64,000 bases of DNA from Treponema parvum (GTDB lineage Bacteria > Spirochaetota > Spirochaetia > Treponematales > Treponemataceae), in contig NZ_CP054257.1 in assembly GCF_017893945.1 (NCBI RefSeq), forward strand, positions 1,178,001-1,242,000. Reading direction: 5' to 3'. The notes below the pieces were generated by a model. It was given only the letters and a program-made list of their open reading frames with translations, ran no database searches and was not told the origin of the DNA. This document shows, piece by piece, positions 9,976-19,747 of this stretch; position 1 is the stretch's first letter; each line of letters starts with the position of its first letter. The translations under genes were made by a program, and so were the position numbers.

Positions 9976-10755
9976 GTGTTCAAATCGGAAAAAAACATTC
10001 TTTTTTTTATTGTCTCGCTGATCCTTGCAGGATGTTCGAACGAAAGTTTGCAGATTGACACTGTCGACACTGTCATAGTATTCGACTATGAAACTGAAAA
10101 TTCAAAGCCGCTTATGAGACTTTCGCTGTGTGCGAATATGGGGTCGGATATTCGCCGTGTGGATCGCCTGAAGCTTGTTCATAAAGAAACGTCGTACCAA
10201 TGGTTAATATTTACGCCGGATGCGTATGAAAATTCAAATTTGCGGACGGTAGGATACTCGTGGATTTCACCTGAAAACGGTATGCCTCTGCCGAAGGGAG
10301 AATATGTGCTGACCGTATACGATCCTGCCGGCAACGGAAAAGATATTTCGTTTAATATTTCGTACGATGATTTGATATATGAAAAGCGCCCCGGAGATTT
10401 TCCTGACGCTTTGGGGCCGGGAGCAAAAAAATATAACGCCTTATATGATAAAAACGGCTCTTTATTGTATTATGAGACTGACAAGACCGACGCGCACTCT
10501 GCCGCAGCGGAAATTCCGCCTTCGCACTCTGCCGCGCAGATTTCAGCCGGGCGGACCGCCTCAGAACTTGACGCGCAAATTGCGCCTTCGCAGACCGCGC
10601 TTGCGGATATTGCCATGCAAGCCGCGTCTTCGGACGACGAGGGGAACGATCGGTACGGCCTTTGGAATGCGGCGGACGGAGCCGTTATTATGAGAACTTG
10701 TTGGGCGACGGCGGACGAGAGCGTTTTGTGTGTTATGCCGTCTGTTTATAATTAA
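9976..10755 (+). CDS. Lipoprotein, unknown function, Ala-rich C-terminal insert
   Basis: The GTG start gives a classic type II signal peptide: FKSEKN, a hydrophobic stretch and the lipobox LAGC, with Cys about residue 20. An AAAAGG box lies just upstream but very close to the start. The first ~150 residues look like a small beta-rich domain (LPKGEYVLTVYDPAGN). Residues ~170-220 are low-complexity and rich in Ala/Ser/Gln (HSAAAEIPPSHSAAQ and similar). The last 30 residues return to folded-looking sequence. It diverges from the membrane-protein/dinB unit, and trmB follows after 78 bases. No family recognised. Confidence 0.7.
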   Translation: MFKSEKNILFFIVSLILAGCSNESLQIDTVDTVIVFDYETENSKPLMRLSLCANMGSDIRRVDRLKLVHKETSYQWLIFTPDAYENSNLRTVGYSWISPENGMPLPKGEYVLTVYDPAGNGKDISFNISYDDLIYEKRPGDFPDALGPGAKKYNALYDKNGSLLYYETDKTDAHSAAAEIPPSHSAAQISAGRTASELDAQIAPSQTALADIAMQAASSDDEGNDRYGLWNAADGAVIMRTCWATADESVLCVMPSVYN

Positions 10756-10833
10756 TCGTGCGCAAAGAGCGCACTAATTGCCCAGCTCCTAAATCTGAAG
10801 ATTTACTCGCTGTGCAATTTTAAGGGAACTGAT

Positions 10834-11538
10834 ATGGATAATGCGGGATCTGAAATTCCTTGTGAAACGCCTTTTCATAGAGCGATCCGTACCTATGTGC
10901 TGCGTAAAGGGCGGATGACCTCTGCGCAGCACCGCGACTACAAGGAACTTTCCGGGGTATGGTGTATCCCCTTTGACAATAAAAAACTTAATTTTGTTGA
11001 AATTTTCGGGAATATGAACCCTGTCGTAGTTGAAATAGGATTCGGCATGGGAATTGCAACGGCTGAAATAGCCCAGGCGAACCCTGAAATAAATTACATA
11101 GGAATAGAAGTACATACTCCGGGCGTAGGCAGCCTTCTGGGCGAGATAAGGCGAAGAGATCTTCATAACCTTTATATAATTCAATATGACGCGCTTGATG
11201 TCGTTGAAAACATGATAACCGACGCAAGCGTCGCGGCTTTTCACATTTTTTTTCCCGATCCGTGGCCTAAAAAAAAGCATCATAAACGTCGTCTTGTAAA
11301 ACGACCGTATACGGAACTTTTTGCGAAAAAGCTTATCGAAGGAGGCTATGTGTACATGGTTACCGACTGGCTTGAATACGCGGAATTTGCTTTAAAGGAA
11401 CTCAACGAGACGCCTCTTTTAAAAAATAAGTATGACGGCTTTGCCGAAATGCAGACATGGAGGCCTAAAACCAAGTTTGAAAACAAGGGAATAAAAGCCG
11501 AGCGAATTATATCCGAATTGTATTTCGTAAAACGCTAA
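10834..11538 (+). CDS. trmB: tRNA (guanine-N7-)-methyltransferase TrmB
   Basis: This SAM-dependent enzyme makes m7G46 in the variable loop of tRNA. The family marks are clear: VVEIGFGMGIATAEIA as SAM-binding motif I, YIGIEVHTPGVG as motif II, and the TrmB signature HIFFPDPWPKKKHHKRR followed by the C-terminal substrate-binding part. Length of 234 residues is normal. The ATG at 10834 is preceded by AAGGGA at a suitable distance. ligA starts 18 bases after the stop, so the two are probably co-transcribed. Confidence 0.95.
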   Translation: MDNAGSEIPCETPFHRAIRTYVLRKGRMTSAQHRDYKELSGVWCIPFDNKKLNFVEIFGNMNPVVVEIGFGMGIATAEIAQANPEINYIGIEVHTPGVGSLLGEIRRRDLHNLYIIQYDALDVVENMITDASVAAFHIFFPDPWPKKKHHKRRLVKRPYTELFAKKLIEGGYVYMVTDWLEYAEFALKELNETPLLKNKYDGFAEMQTWRPKTKFENKGIKAERIISELYFVKR

Positions 11539-11556
11539 AAAGACGGAGCAATACAG

Positions 11557-13512
11557 ATGGCCGATTTGTTTGATATTGAAGATGCCCAAAATGCAAGCAA
11601 AAAATTTATGCGTATAAAGGAACTTTCCTCACTAATAAAAAAATACCAAAGATCATATTACAACGGCGAAGGAGAAATTTCAGACGCCGAATTTGACCGT
11701 CTATGGGACGAACTTAAGATTTTAGATCCTCAAAACCCGATCCTCGCTAAGGTAGGACAGGATTCCGGTAATTTTGCTAAAGCGCGTCACATAATGCCTA
11801 TGGGGAGCCAGGAAAAAGCTGCGGATCCTGAACAGTTTCTTCTATGGGCCGAAAAGCATGTCTATCCTGAGTACCTTGTGGAATATAAGCTTGACGGAGC
11901 TTCTCTTGAGCTCCAATATGAAAACGGCGTTTTGATCCGTGCGGTTACGCGGGGAGACGGCGTCGTAGGAGACGACATAAGCGCGAACGCCCGTAAGATG
12001 CAGGGGGTAAAGGCCCTGCTTCGGGATAAGGATGAGAATCCGATTCCTTTTACCGGAGGAGTCCGGGGAGAAGTCATAATGACTCATGAGATTCATAAAA
12101 CGTTTTTCTCCGATAAGGCAAACTGCCGCAATGCGGCAAACGGACTCATGCGGCGAAAAGACGGCGCCGGAAGCGAAAACCTTAAACTCATAACCTACGA
12201 TGTGTTTGCAACGGGAACTTACGAGCCGTTTTTCGATGAAAAAGGAAAAATCGCATGGCTTACCCTGTGCGGATTTAACGTAGTTCCTCTTAAAATATGC
12301 CGCAGCCCTGAAGAAGTTATAGCCTACCGTTCGCAGGTTATGGAAATGCGGAAAAACTTGGAATACGATATAGACGGTCTTGTAATAAAGGATAATGTTA
12401 TAAATCTTGAGGATGCCGGCCGCGCCCGTCCAGACAGACAGGTCGCTTTTAAATTCAGCCTTGAAGAAGCCGTGAGCGTCCTCCGTGCCGTCGAATGGAG
12501 CGAATCCGGCGCGACATATACGCCTGTAGCTGTTTTTGATCCTGTGGAAATCGCAGGAACCACCGTGCAAAGGGCGAGCCTTTCAAACCCTGATACGATT
12601 CGCGCTCTGAATATTTTTATAGGAAGCCACGTTACCGTAGTCAAGCGGGGCGAAATAATTCCTAAAATAGAAACCGCTTTTTCAGGCAAAGATCCGCTTT
12701 TCCCGATCGAATATCCTAAAACGTGCTCTTCATGCAAAACCTCTCTGGTAGATGAAGGAAGCCGGCTTTACTGTCCGAACAAGGATTGCCCCAAGCGTGT
12801 ATTGCATCGTCTTATGAAATGGATAAGCGTAGCGGACATTCGGGACTTGGGTGAAACTCTTATCTCCGCCTTGTTCGATAAAAGAATCGTAGGTTCCATA
12901 AGCGACATATATAAACTTACGCCTGAAATTCTTACGCCGTTTTTTCTCAACGAAGAGAGTATAGCTTCAAATAAAACGTCGCTCGGCGCGCAAAAGGTTT
13001 GGCGGTCGATAAATTCGCATAAAACGCTTACGCTGCCTCAGTTTATAGCGGGCTTCGACATAGAAGGAATAGGCGAGGCGAACGCCGAAAAACTTGTTTC
13101 GGCGGGCATAAACACTCTTGAAAAAATGCTTGACGCTACGCAGGAGCAGATGGCGGAAGTCTACGGATTTGCGGATATTATGGCGCGTACGGCCGAAAAA
13201 GGACTTGCGGAAAATAAAGAAGAAATGCTTTTTTTGATAAATTCAAAAACGGTCGAAATTGTTCCGCCTTCGGGCGGAAAACTTGCCGGAAAATCTTTTT
13301 GTTTTACCGGAGAGCTTGTCACTATAAAAAGAGCCGACGCGCAAAACCTTGTAAAACAGGCGGGCGGTTCAATAAAATCGTCGGTTACAAAAGACTTATC
13401 GTATTTGGTCACAAACGATACGTCAAGCGGTTCTTCCAAAAATATAAAAGCCGCTTCTTTGGGAATCCCCGTGATTTCTGAAAAAGAGTTCCTTGACATC
13501 GTAAGAAGCTAG
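11557..13512 (+). CDS. ligA: NAD-dependent DNA ligase LigA
   Basis: The essential replicative and repair ligase, using NAD+ to adenylate its active-site lysine. Domains in order: Ia region (SYYNGEGEISDAEFD) for NMN/NAD binding, adenylation domain with EYKLDGAS (K111), OB fold, a four-cysteine zinc finger (CSSCKTSL then YCPNKDCPKR), helix-hairpin-helix repeats, and a C-terminal BRCT domain (LAGKSFCFTGEL to ISEKEFLDIV). Length 651 is typical. It lies between trmB and a small membrane-anchored gene that begins two bases after its stop. Confidence 0.96.
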   Translation: MADLFDIEDAQNASKKFMRIKELSSLIKKYQRSYYNGEGEISDAEFDRLWDELKILDPQNPILAKVGQDSGNFAKARHIMPMGSQEKAADPEQFLLWAEKHVYPEYLVEYKLDGASLELQYENGVLIRAVTRGDGVVGDDISANARKMQGVKALLRDKDENPIPFTGGVRGEVIMTHEIHKTFFSDKANCRNAANGLMRRKDGAGSENLKLITYDVFATGTYEPFFDEKGKIAWLTLCGFNVVPLKICRSPEEVIAYRSQVMEMRKNLEYDIDGLVIKDNVINLEDAGRARPDRQVAFKFSLEEAVSVLRAVEWSESGATYTPVAVFDPVEIAGTTVQRASLSNPDTIRALNIFIGSHVTVVKRGEIIPKIETAFSGKDPLFPIEYPKTCSSCKTSLVDEGSRLYCPNKDCPKRVLHRLMKWISVADIRDLGETLISALFDKRIVGSISDIYKLTPEILTPFFLNEESIASNKTSLGAQKVWRSINSHKTLTLPQFIAGFDIEGIGEANAEKLVSAGINTLEKMLDATQEQMAEVYGFADIMARTAEKGLAENKEEMLFLINSKTVEIVPPSGGKLAGKSFCFTGELVTIKRADAQNLVKQAGGSIKSSVTKDLSYLVTNDTSSGSSKNIKAASLGIPVISEKEFLDIVRS

Positions 13513-13513
13513 A

Positions 13514-14146
13514 ATGAAAACCGGTAAAAAAATCCGTGCCGAAAAATTGATCGGCGGTCTTGCCGCTTCTCTTATAGCGGTTTTCGCTCTCGCCGCCTTA
13601 TTCTTTTTTATTCAATTTATGCTTTGCTTTGCTTCGGCAAGGAATATCCCCGGGATCAACAATTACCCTTTGGTACGCGTAATGGTATACGGTTCGAGCT
13701 ACGAACAGGACAGGTATACCGTGAGCGCTCGCATAAGTTTGCTTGATTCGGACAGCACGGAATTTGCGGTGATAGAGCGTTCGTGGAAAGGAACTTCGCT
13801 TTCGATACTGTTTTTGGGAGCTTCTTTTAGCGAAAAGACCGTTTGGTTTCCGTTTTGCGTTTCAGGTCATAATCCTTCCGAAGGCGTTTTTAACATAGGC
13901 CGAAAAGGAACAAAACTTTCTCCGTATTACAACGACAACGGACTTTGTCTTTTATTCGGCAGCCGGAATCCTGAAAAACTCCAAAAAAGTTTGATGCATC
14001 TTTTTGCGTACGCGGCGATAAGCCGTTTTCGTCCGTCTTCAAAACATTCCGCTCAAAAGGAAATAAACCTCGCCGAATGTGAAAACGGCGCAAGCTACAC
14101 GATTTACACTGATTTTACCGGAGCGCTTTTTATTTCAAAAGATTAA
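13514..14146 (+). CDS. Small membrane-anchored protein of unknown function
   Basis: Two bases separate this ATG from the ligA stop, so it belongs to the ligA transcript. It has a basic N-terminus, one hydrophobic segment at about residues 14-38 (GGLAASLIAVFALAALFFFI) that could be an uncleaved anchor or signal peptide, and a ~170-residue beta-rich extracytoplasmic domain with a conserved-looking RVMVYGSSYEQDRYTVSARI. No family recognised. A perfect inverted repeat at its 3' end probably terminates the operon. Confidence 0.7.
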   Translation: MKTGKKIRAEKLIGGLAASLIAVFALAALFFFIQFMLCFASARNIPGINNYPLVRVMVYGSSYEQDRYTVSARISLLDSDSTEFAVIERSWKGTSLSILFLGASFSEKTVWFPFCVSGHNPSEGVFNIGRKGTKLSPYYNDNGLCLLFGSRNPEKLQKSLMHLFAYAAISRFRPSSKHSAQKEINLAECENGASYTIYTDFTGALFISKD

Positions 14147-14176
14147 AAAGGTCTCATGCCGTCCGGTTGACCTTTT
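14146..14176. terminator. Bidirectional hairpin terminator between convergent genes
   Basis: AAAAGGTC at 14146-14153 pairs perfectly with GACCTTTT at 14169-14176 around a 15-base loop. A and T runs flank both sides, so the hairpin can end transcription from the ligA side and from the recO-recJ-M23 side. Confidence 0.7.
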
Positions 14177-15188
14177 AATTTTTTCCTTCTAAAGAAAAAT
14201 TTTGCAAAAAAATATCGGGATTAACCGCTATGGAATTCAGCCTTACTTCCCAGTGCAAATGAGGTCCCGTGACCATTCCCGTAGCCCCCGAAAGGCCGAT
14301 CCTTTCGCCTTTTTTTACTATTTGATTTTCTTTTACGTTTAGAGCGCTCAAGTGATAGTATACGCTGTAAAGACCTGGAAGATGCTCTATTACTACGCTG
14401 AATCCTGTGGTTATCCTGTTCTCCGCAAGGACTATTTTCCCTTCCGCACAGGCCAGAACTTCCGTCCCCTCGCGCACGCCGAAGTCTATCCCGTTATGAA
14501 GCGTTTCGGACGTTTTACCGGTAGAATACTCATAAATGCGCCTGTCGGCGAAGCCTGCCGTCCTTCGCTCGGAACTTACAGGCAAAATAAATTTTTCAAG
14601 GGAGTATACGGAATTTTCGTCAATAGTGTCGAAGATCTTATTGAGTTTTGCTATCTGTTCCATTCTTTCAGGCGAAGTGTCCTGCCTAAGCTGTGTGTTT
14701 TTTCCCGACAGAGGAATCACTTCTTCCGTAAATTTTTTTGCTTCCACCGTTACGGGCAGGGTAAATTCCTGTATTTCCATGCCGAACGGAGAATAAGTTA
14801 CGGTAAGTGTGTATTCTCCCGCTTCCGCCTTTGATGAAAGCGGAAGTCCTACGAAAAATTCCGCACTGGCGGCGCTTTTTTTGGAGGGCGATATATTGAA
14901 GAAATCCGCCTGTACGGATCTTTTTTTGCCGTATAAAAGGGCCTTTGCCTTAGATCTTCCGTCCTTCGATTTTTTAATTCCTTTTGAGGCCGTAAATTTC
15001 ATGCGGATAAAAACCGCGTCTCCCGGTTTTACCTTATCCGTGTACGACAGGTTTATGCCGTAGTTTTCTCCTTCATATATCGCCTTGCGCGCCACGTCGT
15101 TGCTAGTCGTAATACCTTCGGCCGCCGCGTTTTTCAGCGAAAATACAAGGATCAGCAAAAATGTAAATAAAATCTTAGTAGTTTTCAT
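14175..15188 (-). CDS. Secreted M23-family metallopeptidase
   Basis: Probable peptidoglycan endopeptidase or M23 regulator acting in the periplasm. The start at 15188 (MKTTKILFTFLLILVFSLK) opens directly into a signal peptide; an ATG seven codons upstream only adds polar residues. Residues ~30-160 form a beta-rich domain. The C-terminal LytM/M23 domain has HNGIDFGV (H-x3-D), VYYHLS and PHLHWEVRLN (HxH), the zinc ligands of an active enzyme. It follows recJ by 44 bases and could be the last gene of the recO-deoA-recJ transcript. Confidence 0.9.
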   Translation of the reverse strand: MKTTKILFTFLLILVFSLKNAAAEGITTSNDVARKAIYEGENYGINLSYTDKVKPGDAVFIRMKFTASKGIKKSKDGRSKAKALLYGKKRSVQADFFNISPSKKSAASAEFFVGLPLSSKAEAGEYTLTVTYSPFGMEIQEFTLPVTVEAKKFTEEVIPLSGKNTQLRQDTSPERMEQIAKLNKIFDTIDENSVYSLEKFILPVSSERRTAGFADRRIYEYSTGKTSETLHNGIDFGVREGTEVLACAEGKIVLAENRITTGFSVVIEHLPGLYSVYYHLSALNVKENQIVKKGERIGLSGATGMVTGPHLHWEVRLNSIAVNPDIFLQNFSLEGKN

Positions 15189-15253
15189 ATTTTCCTCTGC
15201 TTTTTGCAAAAGCGCACTCGCGTACGCACACAGTGCGGCGCTTGTGCACGGGC

Positions 15254-17398
15254 TTATGGTTTTGGAACCGAATTTTTTAAATCTTCCAAAATGAGCTGCG
15301 GGGTTTCCATCCCGTTAAATAAATTCCTTGTGATATGAAAAAGCACGTCGAGCCGGTCTTCTTTTTCAAAATCTCTGTGGTACCTTTGCGCTCCCCCCCA
15401 AAACATTGCCGGCCACTTGTTTTTTCCGCAGTCGAAAGTGATTTTTAAGTGCTGCCTTTCGGTCTTTCCCATGATCTGAACGTCGGCTATTTTGAGGTCC
15501 TTGGACATAAACAAAAGCGGTTCGTTTTCCATTCCGAACGGTTCAAAGCTGTCTACGATATTCATTACGTCCGCCGTCATGTACTGAGCCGGAAGTTCCG
15601 CATCCACTTCAAAAATCTTTGCGTTTTCTTTTTCAAGCTCTATCGTCTGCGACAGTTTTTCAAGTTTTTGTAAAAACTCTTCAAGTTTGGATCGCTCAAA
15701 GTTAAATCCCGCTGAAGCGTCGTGCCCGCCGTAGTCAATGAAAAAATCGTCGAATTGGCTTAAAAACACAGGAGCGTTAAATCCCCGCGCGCTCCGCACG
15801 GAACCTACGCAGGTGCCGGTTTCCAAAAAAGCAACCGTAAAAGCCGGAACGTCCAATTCCTTTGCCAGACGCTGCGCCACAAGGCCGGTAACTCCTCTGG
15901 GAATCCTCTCGTCGATAACTATACAGAGTTTATTGTCGTATTTTGCAAGGCTGTCCCGCGCCGCTTTTTCCGCAAACAGCATGACTTCCGCCATAATCCG
16001 CTTTCGCTCGCTGTTTAAAGCTATTATTTTTTCCGCGATTACGGACCTTTCGTTTACCGTTTCGGCCAAAAAAAGTTTTATGGCTAAAGCGGGCTGACCG
16101 AGCCTTCCCGCCGCGTTGAGAACGGGCGTCACATTCCAAGAAATATCCGTCGCCGTGAGCTTTTTACCAGACAGATTTAAAAGAGCAAGCAGTTCGTTTA
16201 ATCCTGGGCGGGTTTGCCCCGCGTTTATGGCGGAAAGGCCTTTTTTTATGAAGATTCTGTTTTCGTTTTTAAGAGGCATGATATCTGCGAGCGCCGCAAG
16301 CATAACCAATTGAAGATCTTTTTGTTCGGCTTTGACGTCTTCCGGAAAAATTTTTGCATTTTTTTTCTGGACAAAGCTCACGAACAGGTTGTAAAATCCT
16401 TCGATCTCCGTCGAAGGCTGTTCCGAATAGAATGCTATTTTTGACAGATCCTTCAGCGCCAGAAGGCTTTTTCCCGACACAAACGGGATGAGATTGGAAA
16501 TTTCTTGCTGAAGATCCATAAGGTTGAATTCTATTCCGTTCCCGAAAATCCGTGAAAGCTGTTTTTTTACGACTCTTTCATCCCAGACAAAGATCTGCTG
16601 ACCGTTTAAAAAAGGAAGCAATTTCGTGCGTGAAATATCTACGGTTCCGGGAATGATAGTTTCAAACAATCTGTCTTTTACGGCCAGATTTCTAAGTTTT
16701 ATACACTCTATCGTGTATGCTTCGTTTACCGGCAGCACGTTCATCAAACATATGTCTTCTTTATACAGTTCGCTTTTCGTAAAGCGCAGCGCTTGCGTCA
16801 GCTTGTAAGCCACTGCCGCGCCTGAAATGTCGCGGAACGGATAACCCGAGTCTTTTATTTTAGGGTCAAGAATTATAGCTTCAGGCAGATTTTCTCCGGG
16901 ATTATGATGATCGGTTACGATCACGTCGATGCATTTTTCAGCTGCGTACTCTACTTCTTCCCCCGATGTGATTCCGCAGTCGACGGTTATGATCAATGTT
17001 CCGTTTTTAGCTGCAAAAGCGTCGATCACTTGCTTGCTCAGGCTGTATGCTTGGTCGCCTGTTGGAATGCTCCATTGAACGTCCATTCCCATCTCTTTAA
17101 GGCATTCGTACAGAATAGTGGTGCTTGAAATTCCGTCTACGTCTCTGTCTCCGAAGATCAGAACTTTTTCGCCTTCTTCTTTTGCGGCGAGGATTCTGTC
17201 CACGGCGTCTTCCATGTCTTTAAACATGAACGGGCTGTGCTGAAAGCGCAGATCGTTTTCAAGGAAATACATTATGTCTTTTCCTTCCGTAATACCGCGC
17301 CGTACAAATATCGAAGCGCTCACCGGATCTATTCTAAATCGGGAACATAGGTCTTTTATAACTTCTTTTGAAACGGGTTTTTTATTCCAGAGTGCCAC
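15254..17398 (-). CDS. recJ: Single-stranded-DNA-specific exonuclease RecJ
   Basis: 5'-to-3' ssDNA exonuclease for recombination and mismatch repair. Marks of the DHH superfamily are present: GDRDVDGIS, TVDCGITSGEE and VTDHHNPGE, followed by a DHHA1 region (IDYGGHDASAGF) and a C-terminal OB-like part. At 714 residues it is longer than the E. coli enzyme, mainly from a segment between the DHH core and DHHA1. The GTG start shares its first G with the TAG stop of the upstream phosphorylase gene, so translation is coupled. Confidence 0.95.
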   Translation of the reverse strand: MALWNKKPVSKEVIKDLCSRFRIDPVSASIFVRRGITEGKDIMYFLENDLRFQHSPFMFKDMEDAVDRILAAKEEGEKVLIFGDRDVDGISSTTILYECLKEMGMDVQWSIPTGDQAYSLSKQVIDAFAAKNGTLIITVDCGITSGEEVEYAAEKCIDVIVTDHHNPGENLPEAIILDPKIKDSGYPFRDISGAAVAYKLTQALRFTKSELYKEDICLMNVLPVNEAYTIECIKLRNLAVKDRLFETIIPGTVDISRTKLLPFLNGQQIFVWDERVVKKQLSRIFGNGIEFNLMDLQQEISNLIPFVSGKSLLALKDLSKIAFYSEQPSTEIEGFYNLFVSFVQKKNAKIFPEDVKAEQKDLQLVMLAALADIMPLKNENRIFIKKGLSAINAGQTRPGLNELLALLNLSGKKLTATDISWNVTPVLNAAGRLGQPALAIKLFLAETVNERSVIAEKIIALNSERKRIMAEVMLFAEKAARDSLAKYDNKLCIVIDERIPRGVTGLVAQRLAKELDVPAFTVAFLETGTCVGSVRSARGFNAPVFLSQFDDFFIDYGGHDASAGFNFERSKLEEFLQKLEKLSQTIELEKENAKIFEVDAELPAQYMTADVMNIVDSFEPFGMENEPLLFMSKDLKIADVQIMGKTERQHLKITFDCGKNKWPAMFWGGAQRYHRDFEKEDRLDVLFHITRNLFNGMETPQLILEDLKNSVPKP

Positions 17399-18756
17399 TA
17401 GCGAATTTCCTTGTATATCAGTTTTGCTTTTTCAACTTTTTTTTCGGAATAAGAAACGGATTTTTCGATAAGTTCCATAGCGGGAGAAAGGCATTGCTCG
17501 TCTTTGCCGTAAACGCTCATAATTGTTTCGCCTTTTTTTACATGATCGCATTCGCGTTTGTGAAGAATGATTCCCGCTTCGGCACATACCTTATCTGTGG
17601 TTTTATTTCGTCCCACGCCGAGATACACGCCTGCGAGTCCCGTCATATATGCGTCGATTTTCAAATAGCCGTCTTTTTGCGCCTTTAATTCCGAGCTGTG
17701 AACGGAACGCCGCTTACCGTTATCCTCAAGCAGGCGGGAAACGTCTCCGCCCTGGTCTTCTACGTTTTCAAGGAATTTTTTAAACGCCTTGCCGGAAGCT
17801 ACCGCGTCTTTACACATTTCAAGAGCTTCTTTTTTAGTTTTCGCCTTTCCGGCGAACAACACCATTTCAGAAGCGAACGCGTATGTAAGCTCCATTACGT
17901 CTTCAGGGCCGAAGCCTTTAAGGCAGTCAAGCGTTTCTTCTATTTCAAGAAAATTGCCGATCTTGTTTCCGAGCGGAGTATTCATGTTTGTCATAAAAGC
18001 CGCAGCCTTTTTACCCATCGCCTGCGCCGTTTTTACCAGGTACGAGGCAAGGAGTTCCGCGTCGGCGACGGACTTCATAAACGCTCCCGAGCCGTATTTT
18101 ACGTCGAAGACAAGCGCGTCGGAACCTTCCGCAACTTTTTTTGACAGAATGCTGGACGTGATAAGGGGAACGGATTCTACCGTTGCAGTTACGTCGCGGA
18201 GCGCATATAAGAGCTTATCGGCCGGAACGATTCGTTCGTTTTGCCCTGTCATGGCGAAACCCGTTTTAACGATCAGCTCTTTGAATTTTTTAGGCGAAAG
18301 GGAAGTCGTATAGCCGGTGACGGATTCGAGCTTATCAAGAGTACCTCCCGTGTGCCCTAAAGCCCTGCCGCTCATCATAGGAATTTGAACGCCGCAGCAG
18401 GCCGCGATCGGAGCAAGCGGAAGTGAAATTTTATCTCCTACGCCGCCGGTAGAGTGCTTGTCGACAAAGGGACCCGTAAGCCCCTTAACTTCCCGGTCGT
18501 GTAAATCTATTACTTCTCCGGAATGGAGCATACATTCGGTCAACGCTCCGGTCTCTTCGAACGTCATTCCGTTAAAATAGACCGCCATAAGCCATGAAGC
18601 GATCTGATATTCGGGAATTTTGGAGCTTACGTAGCCGTCGATAAGAAATTTTATTTCTTCCTTTGTAAGTTGAGTATTTCCCGCAGTTTTTTGTGTTCCG
18701 TCGGAACCCCGCACAAAGGTTCCGCGTTTTTTCATGATAATGTCCGTAACTCTCAT
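17398..18756 (-). CDS. deoA: Thymidine / pyrimidine-nucleoside phosphorylase
   Basis: Phosphorolysis of pyrimidine (deoxy)nucleosides to base and (deoxy)ribose-1-phosphate. The family II phosphorylase signatures are present: VDKHSTGGVGDK (phosphate loop), SGRALGHTGGTLDKLE (family signature) and VFDVKYGSGAFM. It ends with the usual alpha/beta C-terminal domain. Length 452 fits deoA or pdp, and the two cannot be told apart safely by eye. Its ATG overlaps the recO stop by four bases (ATGA) and its stop overlaps recJ by one base, giving a tightly coupled recO-deoA-recJ operon. Confidence 0.92.
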   Translation of the reverse strand: MRVTDIIMKKRGTFVRGSDGTQKTAGNTQLTKEEIKFLIDGYVSSKIPEYQIASWLMAVYFNGMTFEETGALTECMLHSGEVIDLHDREVKGLTGPFVDKHSTGGVGDKISLPLAPIAACCGVQIPMMSGRALGHTGGTLDKLESVTGYTTSLSPKKFKELIVKTGFAMTGQNERIVPADKLLYALRDVTATVESVPLITSSILSKKVAEGSDALVFDVKYGSGAFMKSVADAELLASYLVKTAQAMGKKAAAFMTNMNTPLGNKIGNFLEIEETLDCLKGFGPEDVMELTYAFASEMVLFAGKAKTKKEALEMCKDAVASGKAFKKFLENVEDQGGDVSRLLEDNGKRRSVHSSELKAQKDGYLKIDAYMTGLAGVYLGVGRNKTTDKVCAEAGIILHKRECDHVKKGETIMSVYGKDEQCLSPAMELIEKSVSYSEKKVEKAKLIYKEIR

Positions 18757-19607
18757 AGTATCCCCAATCCCGATTCTATGGACTTAAGTCTTTGACCGGC
18801 CGCCGCTTCTATCATATAAAAGGTAAGATCGCGCATTTCATTCGCGGCCTTCGCCGTGCATTGCAGTGATCGTACTTCCTTTGGTTCAAGTTCCGACACC
18901 GCCGTAAGATAATGCAGCGCCTGTTTGCAAAGACGAAAGCCTCTTTTGTCGGGTGCGGAACATGACACGCATAAAAAGCCGTTTTCCGAAGGCATGTATA
19001 TCGCTGCGGTCTGTGTGAGTTCCGCTATTTCCATCCGGCTGTATTCCGTCCTGCCGCTGCTGCCGTGTTCCGCCGGATTGCTTTTACCGTGTTCTGAGCC
19101 AGAATCGGCGGTATGCGAAAAAAAAGCCTTACCGCATGAGGCGCAAAAAGAAGTGTCCGGCCTTATCCCTAAAAGTTCAAGGTATCTCCACAAAAATCTT
19201 ACGAGCCCCAGCCTTCCGCTGTCTTCATCGGATAATTCTATTCCGTCCAAAAAACCGTTGAATATTTTCCAGCACTCGCCGGCTGAGCCGCCGCATTTTG
19301 TCTTTATGACTATTTCAGACGCGAGAGACGCCGCCCATGATTTAAATAGACTTTCTCTGAACGTCTGATGAAAGTTTGTCACGTCGAAATCGGTGATTTT
19401 TACCGAATTTTTTACCGTGTCGCGGTACAAGTACATTTTTCCCCTGTTAAACGGGGAAACAAGCCCTCTAAGCTTGCTTTTAGGACCTCCGTACAGTATC
19501 GCATATACTATGCCGAGTTCCCTGGAAAATACACAGACGCTTCTGTTGTTCTCTCCCGAAGGCGATACAAAAAGTACAACCGCATCTGTGATCAAATTCC
19601 GGAGCAT
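18753..19607 (-). CDS. recO: DNA repair protein RecO
   Basis: Recombination mediator that helps load RecA onto SSB-coated DNA with RecR. It has an N-terminal OB fold (DAVVLFVSPSGENNRSVCVFSR), a helical core, and a zinc site around CASCGK near residue 156 with CVSCS later. A low-complexity Ser/Gly/His stretch sits between the cysteine pairs (HTADSGSEHGKSNPAEHGSS), longer than usual. The ATG lies directly behind a TATAAT-like sequence and lacks a Shine-Dalgarno, so it may be leaderless or start slightly downstream. Confidence 0.88.
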   Translation of the reverse strand: MLRNLITDAVVLFVSPSGENNRSVCVFSRELGIVYAILYGGPKSKLRGLVSPFNRGKMYLYRDTVKNSVKITDFDVTNFHQTFRESLFKSWAASLASEIVIKTKCGGSAGECWKIFNGFLDGIELSDEDSGRLGLVRFLWRYLELLGIRPDTSFCASCGKAFFSHTADSGSEHGKSNPAEHGSSGRTEYSRMEIAELTQTAAIYMPSENGFLCVSCSAPDKRGFRLCKQALHYLTAVSELEPKEVRSLQCTAKAANEMRDLTFYMIEAAAGQRLKSIESGLGIL

Positions 19608-19699
19608 ATTTTATTATATAATAAATATTGTCTTATGCAAAGGAGGGATAGAGGGGCGGCATAGTGCTAAATTTTATACATATTGTCATTGCGTTATAC

Positions 19700-19729
19700 T
19701 TGCAAAAATACTGCACTGTATTATAATAC
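19700..19729 (+). promoter_or_regulatory. Promoter with palindromic operator of the toxin-antitoxin pair
   Basis: TTGCAA at 19700-19705 and TATAAT at 19722-19727 are separated by 16 bases. The -10 box is embedded in a perfect 12-base palindrome, GTATTATAATAC (19718-19729). That is the expected place for an antitoxin to bind and repress its own operon. The role as operator is inferred. Confidence 0.55.
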
Positions 19730-19747
19730 TGTAATGTGAGGTTTGAT